From: Prevotella sp. CAG:732
Lineage (GTDB): Bacteria; Bacteroidota; Bacteroidia; Bacteroidales; Bacteroidaceae
DNA length: 17,488 nucleotides
Assembly (NCBI GenBank): GCA_000436035.1
Contig: FR893202.1
Span: 1-17,488, forward strand
Direction of reading: 5' to 3'
Shown here: positions 7,229-15,838 of the stretch, piece by piece
Layout of the letters: each line of letters begins with the position of its first letter
Numbering within the stretch: the stretch's first letter is position 1
The notes under the pieces: model-generated
What the model saw: the letters and a program-made list of their open reading frames with translations, nothing else
Told to the model about the DNA's origin: nothing
Database searches by the model: none
Translations under genes and position numbers: made by a program

Positions 7229-7936
7229 ATGAAGAAGTTATTTGTGATTCTATTAGGTGTCTTCGCTTTGGGGGCTGCTACCCCTGCGCAAGCGCAAGTG
7301 AAGTTTGGTGTCAAAGGTGGCTTGAATGTTACCAACATGACATTCACGAAAGACATTTTTGATGCCTCCAACAAGACAGGTTTCTTTATTGGTCCTATGG
7401 TGAAGGTTTCTTTGCCTTTGGGATTTAGTGTGGATGCAGCAGCTCTTTATGACCAAAAGAGTGCTGATGTAAAGTATGAGTACACGGAAGCTATGTACGT
7501 GGACAAAACAACTGATGGAAGTTTACAATCACCTTCTGTAGACGTGGTATATCAAAAGTCATCAGGTGTTGCAAAAGTAAAGCAGCAGTCTATTAATGTT
7601 CCTGTAAACTTGCGTTATGCGGTAGGCTTGGGAAGTATGGCTAACATGTTCTTTTTTGCAGGTCCACAGTGGGGCTTCAATATCGGTCATAAGAATTATG
7701 GAACAGAAAGTTATGGTGGTAATGAAAATCGCAACTTTTTAAGTTTCAAAGACTCCAATTTCAGCATCAACGTAGGCTTGGGTGCCACTTTGTTGAAGCA
7801 TCTCCAGGTGTCTGCCAATTACAATATCGCTTGTGGAAAGACAGCTGACATTACATACGGAAAGGCTTTGCAGTACTTAGCCAAGGCGAGAAGTCGTAGC
7901 AATTGTTGGCAAATCGCTTTGGGGTATTGGTTCTAA
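7229..7936 (+). CDS. Outer-membrane beta-barrel protein (PF13568-like, PorT-type annotation)
   Basis: A 235-residue secreted protein. The signal peptide is MKKLF plus a hydrophobic core with cleavage after AQA (residue 22). The mature part begins VKFGVKGGLNVTNM, the usual opening of small Bacteroidota barrels of the OMP_b-brl_2 type, which databases often label porin or PorT family. It alternates Gly, aromatic and polar residues, with strands such as SINVPVNLRYAVG and FSINVGLGATLL. It ends IALGYWF, with the C-terminal aromatic residue expected for BAM-assembled barrels. It lies 66 bp after porN with its own promoter and is followed by a terminator. PorT itself is needed for T9SS function in P. 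gingivalis, but this family is large and the label alone does not show equivalence. A T9SS role is suggested only by position. Confidence 0.85.
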   Translation: MKKLFVILLGVFALGAATPAQAQVKFGVKGGLNVTNMTFTKDIFDASNKTGFFIGPMVKVSLPLGFSVDAAALYDQKSADVKYEYTEAMYVDKTTDGSLQSPSVDVVYQKSSGVAKVKQQSINVPVNLRYAVGLGSMANMFFFAGPQWGFNIGHKNYGTESYGGNENRNFLSFKDSNFSINVGLGATLLKHLQVSANYNIACGKTADITYGKALQYLAKARSRSNCWQIALGYWF

Positions 7937-8004
7937 TGGATTGAGATGCTCTGAATAGATGTAATGGACTGAGTTCTCGACTTTGCATATTAAAATATAT
8001 AAAA

Positions 8005-8036
8005 GCAGGTATCCAATATTGGGTATCTGCTTTTTT
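8005..8036 (+). terminator. Rho-independent terminator after the barrel gene
   Basis: GCAGGTATCC (8005-8014-like arm) pairs with GGGTATCTGC (8021-8030) through ten pairs, two of them G-T wobbles, around the loop AATATT. Six Ts follow (8031-8036), and an A-run precedes it. The right arm begins inside the -33 TTGG of the priA promoter, so the two signals share sequence. Confidence 0.85.
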
Positions 8037-8049
8037 ATTGCTATCTTTG
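8019..8049 (+). promoter_or_regulatory. priA promoter, overlapping the preceding terminator
   Basis: TTGG at 8019-8022, then 19 bases, then TATCTTTG at 8042-8049, an exact TAnnTTTG. Only eight bases separate the -7 element from the priA ATG at 8058, so the leader should be a few nucleotides at most. Confidence 0.7.
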
Positions 8050-8057
8050 CAAATGAT

Positions 8058-10331
8058 ATGAAATATGTAGACGTGATATTGCCCCTGCCATTGCCAGGCT
8101 TGTTTACTTATTCTGTCCCAAAAGGGATGGAAGGGAAGGTCGTGTTCGGAAAGCGATTGCTCGTTCCGCTCGGCAAGAGCAAGAAGTATATTGCCATGGC
8201 AGTGAAGACGCATAATGTGAAGCCTGCCTTTGGTGTGAAGCCGATAGAACAGGTACTCGATGAGGAGCCAACGCTTCTGCCTCAGCAATATCGCCTCTGG
8301 TCTTGGATTGGCGAGTACTATATGTCGCCCTTGGGTGATGTCTATAATGCCGCCTTCCCTGCTGGCTTGAAATCCACGGAAAAGTTTAAGCCGAAGATGG
8401 AACTCTATGTGGAGCTTGCGAGTGCCTATCGCAATCCCCAAGCCCTTCGAGTGGCTATCAGCATGATGGCGAGAGCGGTGAAGCAATCTAAGACATTTAT
8501 GGCGTTCCTCCAGTTGTCTCATTGGGACAGATTGTTGGAGGATGAACTGGATGAGAACAAAAAAAATAAAGTGACGAAGGAGGAACTGATGAATGAGAGC
8601 CATTCCACTTCCGCCATCGTCAAGACACTTATTGACAAGGGATATCTTTTCACCTACGAACTAGAGGTTGGGCGACTCAATACATCTGGAGAGGCGCATT
8701 TCGACCAAATCAAGCCACTCTCCATGTCCCAGCAGGATGCCTATAACCAGATTCTCATGCAGATGATGAAGAAGAATGTGGTACTCTTGCATGGCGTTAC
8801 CTCCAGTGGCAAGACCGAGGTGTATATCCATCTCATCAAACAGGCACTCGATGAGCACAAGCAGGTGCTCTATCTCTTGCCGGAAATTGCCCTCACCGTC
8901 CAGATCATGGAGCGATTGCACCGTGTCTTTGGCGACCGACTGGGCATCTACCACTCGAAGTATAGTGATGCGGAGCGAGTCGAGATATGGCAGAAGCAGA
9001 TGTCGGGGCATCCCTACGATGTCATTCTTGGTGCAAGAAGTGCCGTCTTCTTGCCATTCCAAAACTTGGGACTCGTTATCATCGACGAGGAGCACGAGAC
9101 TTCTTTCAAGCAGCAAGACCCAGCGCCTCGCTATCATGCCCGCAGTGCCGCCATCATGTTGGCAAGCATGTATGGAGCCAAAACGCTGTTAGGTACTGCC
9201 ACGCCTTCGTTGGAGAGCTACTACAATGCCCAGCAAGGCAAGTATGGTCTTGTCGAGATGAAAACTCGTTACCAAGGCATCCAACTGCCCGAAATCCAGG
9301 TGGTGGATGTCAAGGACTTGAAGCATCGCAAGATGATGAAGGGTGCCTATTCTCCTCAACTCTTGGCTGCCGTGAGGGAAGCCTTGGAGAATGGCGAGCA
9401 AGCCATCCTCTTCCAAAACCGCCGTGGCTTTGCGCCGATGATAGAGTGCAAGGTGTGCGGCTGGGTGCCGAAATGCAAGAACTGCGATGTATCTTTGACG
9501 CTCCATAAGAATATCAATCTCCTCACTTGTCACTATTGCGGCTATACCTATCCCGTGCCAACGGAGTGTCCAAACTGTGGAAGCACGGAACTGATGGGGC
9601 GTGGCGTGGGAACGGAGAAGGTGGAAGACCAACTCTCGGAGATATTCCCGGAGGCTCGCATCGCCCGAATGGACTTGGATACGACCCGTACTCGCAATGC
9701 CTATGAGCGACTCATCACCGACTTCTCTACAGGCAAGACCAATCTCTTGATAGGTACGCAGATGATCAGCAAGGGTTTGGACTTTGATAAGGTGAGAGTG
9801 GTGGGCATTCTGAATGCCGACTCCATGCTCAACTATCCCGACTTCCGTGCCTATGAGCATGCCTTTGTGATGATGTCGCAGGTGAGTGGACGAGCGGGAA
9901 GAAAGGGAAAGCGAGGACTGGTGATATTGCAAACGAAGTCGCCCGAACTACCGGTCATCTCACAGGTGGTTCACAATGATTACGCAGGCTTCTACAAAGA
10001 CCTCTTGGAGGAGCGCCGTGCCTTCCGTTATCCGCCGTTCTATCATCTTATCAATGTCTTCCTCAAGCATAAGTATGACAAGGTGTGTCAGCAGGCTAGC
10101 ATGGAAATGGGGCAGATGCTTAGGGGATGGTTTGGTGAAAGAGTTCTGGGACCTGACAAGCCTGCTGTGGCTCGTGTGAAGACGATGAATATTCGTAAGA
10201 TTGTCATCAAGTTGGAGAACACGATCGACTATCGGAAGGTGAGAGAGTACTTGACTTACGCCCAGGAACGAATGCTTAAGGATCCGAGGTATGGAGCTTT
10301 GCAGATTTACTTCGATGTCGATCCGATGTAA
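8058..10331 (+). CDS. priA: Primosomal protein N', replication restart helicase PriA
   Basis: PriA recognises abandoned replication forks and reloads the replicative helicase. The 757-residue protein begins MKYVDVILPLPLPGLFTYSVP, the classic PriA 3'-DNA-binding start. The helicase core has a Walker A GVTSSGKTE (Lys252), a DEEH Walker B (343-346), GTATPSLES, then eight zinc-binding cysteines in four CxxC pairs (464/467, 473/476, 491/494, 504/507). These are followed by GTQMISKGLDF (from 566) and the arginine-finger motif SGRAGR (610-615). All key residues are present and the length is normal. The open frame continues upstream to 7983, but that part reads through the terminator and promoter and is not coding. 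A mini-ORF (ATG ATA TGA, 8053-8061) overlaps the start codon. A terminator follows ten bases after the stop. Confidence 0.97.
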   Translation: MKYVDVILPLPLPGLFTYSVPKGMEGKVVFGKRLLVPLGKSKKYIAMAVKTHNVKPAFGVKPIEQVLDEEPTLLPQQYRLWSWIGEYYMSPLGDVYNAAFPAGLKSTEKFKPKMELYVELASAYRNPQALRVAISMMARAVKQSKTFMAFLQLSHWDRLLEDELDENKKNKVTKEELMNESHSTSAIVKTLIDKGYLFTYELEVGRLNTSGEAHFDQIKPLSMSQQDAYNQILMQMMKKNVVLLHGVTSSGKTEVYIHLIKQALDEHKQVLYLLPEIALTVQIMERLHRVFGDRLGIYHSKYSDAERVEIWQKQMSGHPYDVILGARSAVFLPFQNLGLVIIDEEHETSFKQQDPAPRYHARSAAIMLASMYGAKTLLGTATPSLESYYNAQQGKYGLVEMKTRYQGIQLPEIQVVDVKDLKHRKMMKGAYSPQLLAAVREALENGEQAILFQNRRGFAPMIECKVCGWVPKCKNCDVSLTLHKNINLLTCHYCGYTYPVPTECPNCGSTELMGRGVGTEKVEDQLSEIFPEARIARMDLDTTRTRNAYERLITDFSTGKTNLLIGTQMISKGLDFDKVRVVGILNADSMLNYPDFRAYEHAFVMMSQVSGRAGRKGKRGLVILQTKSPELPVISQVVHNDYAGFYKDLLEERRAFRYPPFYHLINVFLKHKYDKVCQQASMEMGQMLRGWFGERVLGPDKPAVARVKTMNIRKIVIKLENTIDYRKVREYLTYAQERMLKDPRYGALQIYFDVDPM

Positions 10332-10376
10332 AATAAAAAAGGCTATCCCAATCTAGCGAGAGGGATAGCCTGTTCT
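10331..10376 (-). terminator. Terminator between convergent priA and fadL-like gene
   Basis: GGCTATCCC (10341-10349) pairs perfectly with GGGATAGCC (10362-10370) around a 12-base loop. Read leftward it is followed by a T-run (complement of the A-rich 10331-10340), a good terminator for the minus-strand barrel gene. Read rightward the tail TGTTCTT is weaker but usable for priA. It probably works in both directions. Confidence 0.8.
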
Positions 10377-10453
10377 TAATGTAGTAAATGTAGTTATGTT
10401 ATCTTGAAGTCTTTCTCCGAAGAGAAAACTGTCATTTCTGTAATTGTCATAGC

Positions 10454-12007
10454 TTAGAAGTTGATGTCAAGACCTACAGCGAAGACATTGTTGTTGCGAG
10501 TGTAGTCAGAGCTATAGTTGATGCTCTTCTCGGCTGTGAGCTGAACTTTCTCGCTTGTCTTCTTATGCTGATAGAATGTGTGGAAGTAAGCCACGTTGAG
10601 ATCCATCTTCTTGTTGATGTGATAAACACCACCGATGGCAACAGAGTTGGAACTTACAACGAATGACTTGTCATCCATATACTCGTCAGACAAACCATAG
10701 TTGGTGTTCTGCCAACCTGTACTCAGAGTGATCTTCTTGTTGACGTCTACCTCTACACCGGCATTATACTCCAGGGTACCACGCTTCAACTCCTTGTTGC
10801 GGTTGTTGTAAGATGTGGCATTCTTGTCGTCGAACCAGTGGAAACCTACGTTTACTTTTACTGCATCTACAGGGCTGTAGCCTACTCCCAAAGCCAAGCA
10901 AGCAGGAATGTCGCCAGCAATCTTCTTGCCGTCCTCATATTCACCGATGGCTCCGTCTATCTTTGAGTCAAACTGAGTCTTCAAAGCGACCATGGCTCCT
11001 TGAATTTTTGGGTTGCTCAGAATAGCGTCTGCAGCAGCCTCTGGCACACCATTAGCGATGTAGGCATTGCGCAGATTGTCGGGCAGGTTGCCGATACTTG
11101 GTATCTGATTTACCGACTTGTTCTTCAGACGTATACGGGTCTTGAACTCATACTTGGCAGAGAAGTTCCAACGGCCGGTCTTGTAATCTACGCCGATGAT
11201 AGGAGTGAAGCCTACGCCACTCTGGTCGCAGCTCAACTCGATATTGGCAGAGCTTTCCTTAGCTGGGTTGAGTACCTTATAAAGAGGCATTTGTCCTACC
11301 TGAATGTTCTCTACATAACCATAGTAATTGGTCAGGGCATAAACACCACGAACACCCAAGAATGCACTGAAGTTGTCGCTGAACTTGTAAGCAGCACCTG
11401 CAGAGAGACCGTAGTAATACTGGCGTCCGTGCATATAGCTGTTGTAGCTGTACTTGCCTTCAGTTCCGAAGCACTGGTTGCTTGAGAATATGCCTGGTAC
11501 ATTGTAAGCACCTGCTACCTGGTCGACAGCACCTGCCAACTGGCAAGCTGCAATGGCAGTCTCGGCAACAATCTTCTCGAAAGAACCCAGTCCGTCGTCG
11601 AAAGTACACTTACCGCCACCACCGGTGAGGGCGAAGTTTGCCTGGAAAGACCATTTGCCCTTGTTGTAGGCATACTGGAAAGAAGGGATAACAGGAGCAA
11701 AAGCCGTACCCTTGAAATCGCGAGGAGTGATGGGATTGTTTACATTGTTGGTAAACAAAGCATAGTCATTGTTGATAGTACGTGTCTGGAATGCCAACTG
11801 CCAGTTGATGGCGAGATGGTGTCCTTCACCCATGAATACAACTCCGGCCGGATTGTAATAAACTCCGTCGATACCGATTGAAGCCTCACGGCTCATCATT
11901 CTGTTGAATGCTACGTGCTGGTTTGTGTTTGTGAGCAAACCACCTGCCAATGTAGGTGTTGCACAGGCCATCGCAATGGCAACACAAACTAATTTTAGTT
12001 TCTTCAT
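10454..12007 (-). CDS. OmpP1/FadL/TodX-family outer-membrane transport protein
   Basis: FadL-like proteins are 14-strand outer-membrane barrels with a plugged lumen that admit hydrophobic molecules such as fatty acids or aromatics. The 517-residue product starts MKKLKLVCVAIAMACATPTLA, a signal peptide cut before Gly22. The family's N-terminal plug follows, with the ASIGIDGVYYNPAGV stretch that carries the NPA motif. Barrel strands fill the remainder, and the last strand ends VFAVGLDINF with a terminal Phe. An extra in-frame TTG ten codons upstream (12037) is rejected because it adds a hydrophobic, lysine-poor prefix and falls in the promoter region. The gene is convergent with priA and has its own promoter. 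Substrate cannot be predicted from sequence. Confidence 0.88.
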   Translation of the reverse strand: MKKLKLVCVAIAMACATPTLAGGLLTNTNQHVAFNRMMSREASIGIDGVYYNPAGVVFMGEGHHLAINWQLAFQTRTINNDYALFTNNVNNPITPRDFKGTAFAPVIPSFQYAYNKGKWSFQANFALTGGGGKCTFDDGLGSFEKIVAETAIAACQLAGAVDQVAGAYNVPGIFSSNQCFGTEGKYSYNSYMHGRQYYYGLSAGAAYKFSDNFSAFLGVRGVYALTNYYGYVENIQVGQMPLYKVLNPAKESSANIELSCDQSGVGFTPIIGVDYKTGRWNFSAKYEFKTRIRLKNKSVNQIPSIGNLPDNLRNAYIANGVPEAAADAILSNPKIQGAMVALKTQFDSKIDGAIGEYEDGKKIAGDIPACLALGVGYSPVDAVKVNVGFHWFDDKNATSYNNRNKELKRGTLEYNAGVEVDVNKKITLSTGWQNTNYGLSDEYMDDKSFVVSSNSVAIGGVYHINKKMDLNVAYFHTFYQHKKTSEKVQLTAEKSINYSSDYTRNNNVFAVGLDINF

Positions 12008-12034
12008 TTTAATAATTTTAAATAAAAACGTCCG

Positions 12035-12065
12035 CAAAGGTAAGAAGAATGTTCTATTTCTCCAC
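12035..12065 (-). promoter_or_regulatory. Promoter of the FadL-like gene
   Basis: On the minus strand GTGG (12065-12062; consensus TTGG) is followed after 19 bases by TACCTTTG (12042-12035), an exact TAnnTTTG. The leader should be about 22 nt, AT-rich, before the ATG at 12007. Confidence 0.7.
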
Positions 12066-12098
12066 GAGGTTGTGTCTTTATTTAAAATGTTTTAACGC

Positions 12099-12145
12099 AA
12101 AAAGGTCGATAACTTGCACAGACTTTCGCTTTTGTGCAAATTATC
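12099..12145 (-). terminator. Strong terminator of the 7TM-HD gene, overlapping its stop codon
   Basis: A 13-bp stem (12145-12133 with 12120-12108, one G-T wobble) encloses a 12-base loop. On the minus strand it is followed four bases later by five Ts (12103-12099). The stem's first bases lie within the TGA stop codon (12146-12144). It cleanly separates the HD gene from the FadL-like gene's promoter. Confidence 0.85.
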
Positions 12146-14195
12146 AGGTATTCAAGTGAGGGTAAGAGATGCGAGTATGGTAGATGGACTTCAAGCGCTC
12201 GATGAGCACGCTCTTGGCGAGGGCGATGTCACGGAAGGTGATAGGACACTCCTTGAAGAAGCCGTCAGCCACCTGGCCATCGATGAGTTTGTTGACCAAG
12301 CCCGTGATGCTCTCCTCGGTATATTCCTTGAGTGAGCGAGAGGCTGCCTCCACCGTGTCTGCCATCATCAAGATGGCTTGCTCACGGGTGAATGGGTTAG
12401 GACCCGGATATTGGAACAATTCCTTATCTACCTGCTCGTCTGGGTGCGCATTACAATAATTAATATAGAAGAACTTCGTGATTCCCATGCCATGATGCGT
12501 GGAAATGAAGTCCTTGATGATGCCTGGGATGTTGGCTTTCTCGGCGAGTTTCAGTCCTTCCGTCACATGGCTGATGATGATTTGGGCACTCTCCAGGTCG
12601 GTGAGCTGGTCGTGTGGGTTGACGCCAGCTTGGTTCTCCGTGAAGAAGACTGGGTTCATCATCTTGCCGATGTCGTGATACAAGGCTCCTGTACGTACCA
12701 AGAGACTGTTGGCATGGATGCGGTTGGCTATCTCTGCCGCCAAGTTGCCCACCGTGATGGAGTGTTGGAAGGTGCCTGGGGCTATCTCACTCAGGTTGCG
12801 AAGCAAACCCTTGTTGGTGTTCGACAACTCAAAGAGGGTGACGTTGGAGATGAATCCGAAGAGTTTCTCGATGAGGTACATCAGTGGATAGGAGAGCAAG
12901 AGGAAGATGCCATTGATGGTGAAATAGGTGTACATGTTAGGGTCGATGTTGAATACCTCTGTATCTTGCATCAACTGCAATGCGAGATAGACCATGCCAC
13001 TCGCTACACCTACCAAGAGGGCGGTGATGAATATCTGTGAACGCTTGCTCAGTTCACGCAATGAATAGATCGCCACCAAGCCCGAAGCCAACTGTACGAT
13101 GATGAACTCGTATTGGTACTTGACGGCTGCCGCACAGATGAGAATCATCGTGACGTGGGTGATGAAAGCCGTGCGGGAGTCCATGAACACCCTGACGAAG
13201 ATAGGTGCCATGGCGAATGGGATGATATACACCGAGAAGAAGTTGTGCTTCATCATCAGTGACACCAGGATAGGGAAGAGAGTGATCATCGCATAGAGCA
13301 TCGTGATGCTACGAGGCTTCTCGAAGTAGTCCTTGCGGAAGAGGGAGAGATAGGAGGTGAACATCATCACGAGGATGAACACGAAGAGTACCTGACCGAT
13401 GATGGTGGTGGTAATTTCCTCTTCCGTCGAGGTGCGTCGCTTCATCTCCTTGTCGAAGGAAGTGAGCACACGATAGGTATAGTCGTTGATGATTTCGCCT
13501 CGGTCGATAATTTTCTGTCCGCTCATCACCATGCCGCTGGCGAGAGGTATGCTGCTCAGCAGGTCGCTCTTCTCGGTCTCGCTCTTCTCCTTGTCGTAGA
13601 TCACGTTGGCCTCTACATAGTTGTTGAGGTTGCAGCGAGAGAGGATGGTGCGCTGGGCAGCCAACTTCTCGTTGGAGAAGATATGCTCGTAGGCGGCGAT
13701 GGTGGAGTAGAAGGCTGTGATGGGCACGCTCTTCACGTTCTTGCCCGATATGATGCGTATCGTGCTGGTCGAGTCCTTGAAGATTCGGTTGTACTCCGTG
13801 GTATTGATGATGCCCATCTGATAGACCGTGTGCAACTCGTGGGCGATGATGCTCAGATAGTCGGGTGAGAGACCGGGGATGCCGCTCTTGAAGTCGGTCA
13901 AGAAGCGTCTCACCTGCACGTTCTCTACGGTGGGGTTGACGCCATAATAAGGCTGGAACTGGTTCATCAGGGAGTCTTGCTCATGCTTGATGGCCTCGTC
14001 GGTCTTGTAGATAGGGAAGTCGAACTTGGCGATGACGGAGCCATACATCCATGGCTTGCCCACGTCGTAGCGGTATTGTCTGCCCTCGTTGCGAGGCAGG
14101 AACCAAACGATGATGGCGACGGTGACGCAAATCAATATCGTCTTAGTCAAAAAGTTGCGCCAATAATTCTCCTCAGGATTATTAAATATGCTCAT
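12144..14195 (-). CDS. 7TM-HD membrane phosphohydrolase, PgpH-type
   Basis: This has the architecture of PgpH, a membrane phosphodiesterase that hydrolyses cyclic di-AMP. The 683-residue protein has an N-terminal membrane helix (about 13-32) and an extracytoplasmic 7TMR-HDED-like domain (about 35-270). A run of hydrophobic helices fits seven membrane spans (about 280-465), and a cytoplasmic HD domain follows (about 473-600). Metal-ligand motifs are intact: QHS with His478, HDIGK with His507/Asp508, THHG with His567/His568, and MADTVEAA near 610. The TDLESAQIIISHVTEG stretch is typical of the HDIG group. Start at 14195 (MSIFNN) is chosen because the membrane helix follows at once. The open frame continues upstream to 15458 only as antisense of gltX. 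The c-di-AMP activity is from family knowledge. Confidence 0.9.
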   Translation of the reverse strand: MSIFNNPEENYWRNFLTKTILICVTVAIIVWFLPRNEGRQYRYDVGKPWMYGSVIAKFDFPIYKTDEAIKHEQDSLMNQFQPYYGVNPTVENVQVRRFLTDFKSGIPGLSPDYLSIIAHELHTVYQMGIINTTEYNRIFKDSTSTIRIISGKNVKSVPITAFYSTIAAYEHIFSNEKLAAQRTILSRCNLNNYVEANVIYDKEKSETEKSDLLSSIPLASGMVMSGQKIIDRGEIINDYTYRVLTSFDKEMKRRTSTEEEITTTIIGQVLFVFILVMMFTSYLSLFRKDYFEKPRSITMLYAMITLFPILVSLMMKHNFFSVYIIPFAMAPIFVRVFMDSRTAFITHVTMILICAAAVKYQYEFIIVQLASGLVAIYSLRELSKRSQIFITALLVGVASGMVYLALQLMQDTEVFNIDPNMYTYFTINGIFLLLSYPLMYLIEKLFGFISNVTLFELSNTNKGLLRNLSEIAPGTFQHSITVGNLAAEIANRIHANSLLVRTGALYHDIGKMMNPVFFTENQAGVNPHDQLTDLESAQIIISHVTEGLKLAEKANIPGIIKDFISTHHGMGITKFFYINYCNAHPDEQVDKELFQYPGPNPFTREQAILMMADTVEAASRSLKEYTEESITGLVNKLIDGQVADGFFKECPITFRDIALAKSVLIERLKSIYHTRISYPHLNT

Positions 14196-14221
14196 TTTCC
14201 TAATATTTTCATTTAACTTTG

Positions 14222-14255
14222 CGAAAATACGAAAAAAAACTATTATAATCGCAAA
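14222..14255 (-). promoter_or_regulatory. Possible promoter of the 7TM-HD gene
   Basis: On the minus strand TATTTTCG (14229-14222) matches TAnnTTTG at seven of eight positions, with a TTTG 22 bases upstream (14255-14252). The element lies 27 bases before the start codon, similar to other genes here. The spacing is longer than the 19-20 bp elsewhere, so this is tentative. Confidence 0.35.
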
Positions 14256-14263
14256 AAAAGATG

Positions 14264-14271
14264 TAAATTTG
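14264..14271 (+). promoter_or_regulatory. -7 element of the gltX promoter
   Basis: TAAATTTG is an exact TAnnTTTG and lies 32 bases before the gltX ATG. No TTGG is present at the usual distance; the upstream bases are A-rich instead. A second TAnnTTTG (TAACTTTG, 14214-14221) lies 50 bases further upstream, also without a -33 match. Confidence 0.5.
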
Positions 14272-14303
14272 CAGAAAATTTTAAAAATAGCTATAAATAA
14301 GAC

Positions 14304-15821
14304 ATGGCAGATAGAAAAGTAAGGGTGCGTTTTGCACCTAGCCCAACTGGTGCTTTGCACATTGGCGGTGTACGTACCGCCCTTTATAATTATTTGTTTG
14401 CTCGCCAGCATGGAGGTGAGCTCGTGTTCCGTATTGAGGATACAGACTCTCATCGTTTTGTACCAGGTGCCGAGGAGTACATCTTGGAATCTTTCAAGTG
14501 GCTTGGCATCAAGTTTGACGAGGGTGTGAGCTTCGGCGGCGAGCATGGTCCTTATCGTCAGAGCGAGCGTCGTGACATCTATAAGAAATATGTACAGCAG
14601 TTGCTCGACAATGGCAAGGCTTATATCGCATTCGATACTCCAGAGGAACTGGAGGCTAAGCGTGCCGAAATCCAGAACTTCCAATATGATGCGCACACTC
14701 GTATGCAGATGCGCAACTCGCTGACTCTCTCCAAGGAGGAAGTGGAGCAGTTGATTGCCGATGGCAAGCAATATACCGTACGCTTCAAGATTGAGCCAGG
14801 ACAGGAGATTCATGTCAACGATATGATTCGTGGCGATGTGAAGGTGATGAGCGACATCCTCGACGACAAGGTGCTCTACAAGAGTGCTGACGAGTTGCCG
14901 ACCTATCACTTGGCAAACATCGTCGATGACCACTTGATGGAGATTTCTCACGTCATCCGTGGTGAGGAGTGGTTGCCTAGTGCTCCACTTCACGTACTTC
15001 TTTATAAGGCTTTCGGATGGGAGGACACTATGCCTCGCTTCGCACACCTTCCATTGCTCTTGAAGCCAGAGGGCAAGGGTAAGCTCTCTAAGCGTGATGG
15101 CGACCGCCTCGGCTTCCCAGTGTTCCCACTGGAGTGGCACGACCCTAAGACAGGCGAGGTTTCTTCGGGCTATCGTGAGAGTGGTTACTTCCCTGAGGCT
15201 GTGGTCAACTTCTTGGCGCTCCTCGGCTGGAACCCTGGTACTGAGCAGGAAATCTTCTCGCTCGATGAGTTGGTGAAGGCTTTCGACATCTCTCGTTGCT
15301 CCAAGGCTGGTGCCAAGTTCGACTTCAAGAAGGGTATCTGGTTCAACCATGAGTACATCTTGAAGAAGAATGATGACGAGATAGCCAACCTCTTTGCGCC
15401 TATCGTGGCAAACAATGGCGTGGAGGAGTCTATGGACCGTGTGAAGCAGGTGGTTCACATGATGAAGGACCGTGTCAACTTCGTATATGAGTTGTGGCCA
15501 TTGTGCTCCTTCTTCTTCATTCCTCCTACGGAGTACGATGCCAAGACCGTGAAGAAGCGTTGGAAGGAGTATTCTGCCCAGCAGATGACCGAACTCGCCG
15601 AGGTGCTCGAAGGCATCGAGGACTTCTCTATCGAGGGTCAGGAGCCTATCGTGATGAAGTGGGTAGAGGACAAGGGCTATAAGCTCGGTGATGTGATGAA
15701 TGCCTTCCGCTTGACTCTCGTAGGTGAGGGCAAGGGTCCTGGTATGTTCGACATCTCTGCCTTCCTTGGCAAGGAGGAGACCTTGGCACGTCTTCGCAAG
15801 GCCATCGAGGTTTTAGGATAA
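14304..15821 (+). CDS. gltX: Glutamate--tRNA ligase
   Basis: Charges tRNA-Glu with glutamate in the cytoplasm. The 505-residue class I synthetase has the HIGH signature as SPTGALHIGG (His19-Ile-Gly-Gly22), FRIEDTD near residue 48, and the KMSKS loop as KLSKR (260-264). It also has the GlxRS segments RGEEWLPSAP and YLLGWNP-like FLALLGWNPG. The C-terminal anticodon-binding helical domain runs from about 340 to the end. The ATG at 14304 gives the canonical RVRFAPSPTG start. It is divergent from the 7TM-HD gene across 108 bp and is followed by a hairpin before waaA. Nothing looks unusual in the protein. Confidence 0.98.
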   Translation: MADRKVRVRFAPSPTGALHIGGVRTALYNYLFARQHGGELVFRIEDTDSHRFVPGAEEYILESFKWLGIKFDEGVSFGGEHGPYRQSERRDIYKKYVQQLLDNGKAYIAFDTPEELEAKRAEIQNFQYDAHTRMQMRNSLTLSKEEVEQLIADGKQYTVRFKIEPGQEIHVNDMIRGDVKVMSDILDDKVLYKSADELPTYHLANIVDDHLMEISHVIRGEEWLPSAPLHVLLYKAFGWEDTMPRFAHLPLLLKPEGKGKLSKRDGDRLGFPVFPLEWHDPKTGEVSSGYRESGYFPEAVVNFLALLGWNPGTEQEIFSLDELVKAFDISRCSKAGAKFDFKKGIWFNHEYILKKNDDEIANLFAPIVANNGVEESMDRVKQVVHMMKDRVNFVYELWPLCSFFFIPPTEYDAKTVKKRWKEYSAQQMTELAEVLEGIEDFSIEGQEPIVMKWVEDKGYKLGDVMNAFRLTLVGEGKGPGMFDISAFLGKEETLARLRKAIEVLG

Positions 15822-15838
15822 TATTATCAACTTAAAAA

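Noticed and set aside
7983..8057. 25-codon N-terminal extension of PriA
   Set aside because: It reads through the terminator hairpin and promoter. PriA proteins start with the conserved segment that begins at 8058.
7851..8603. 250-codon minus-strand open frame
   Set aside because: It spans the barrel gene end, the terminator and the priA start on the opposite strand; composition is that of a shadow.
12108..12145. Inverted repeat considered as a mobile-element end
   Set aside because: The 13-bp stem is followed by a T-run on the minus strand and abuts a stop codon, so a terminator explains it. No transposase or target duplication is nearby.
14196..15458. In-frame upstream extension of the 7TM-HD gene, up to 421 extra codons
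   Set aside because: It is antisense to gltX, whose protein is unmistakable, and crosses the intergenic region. The true N-terminus with its membrane helix starts at 14195.
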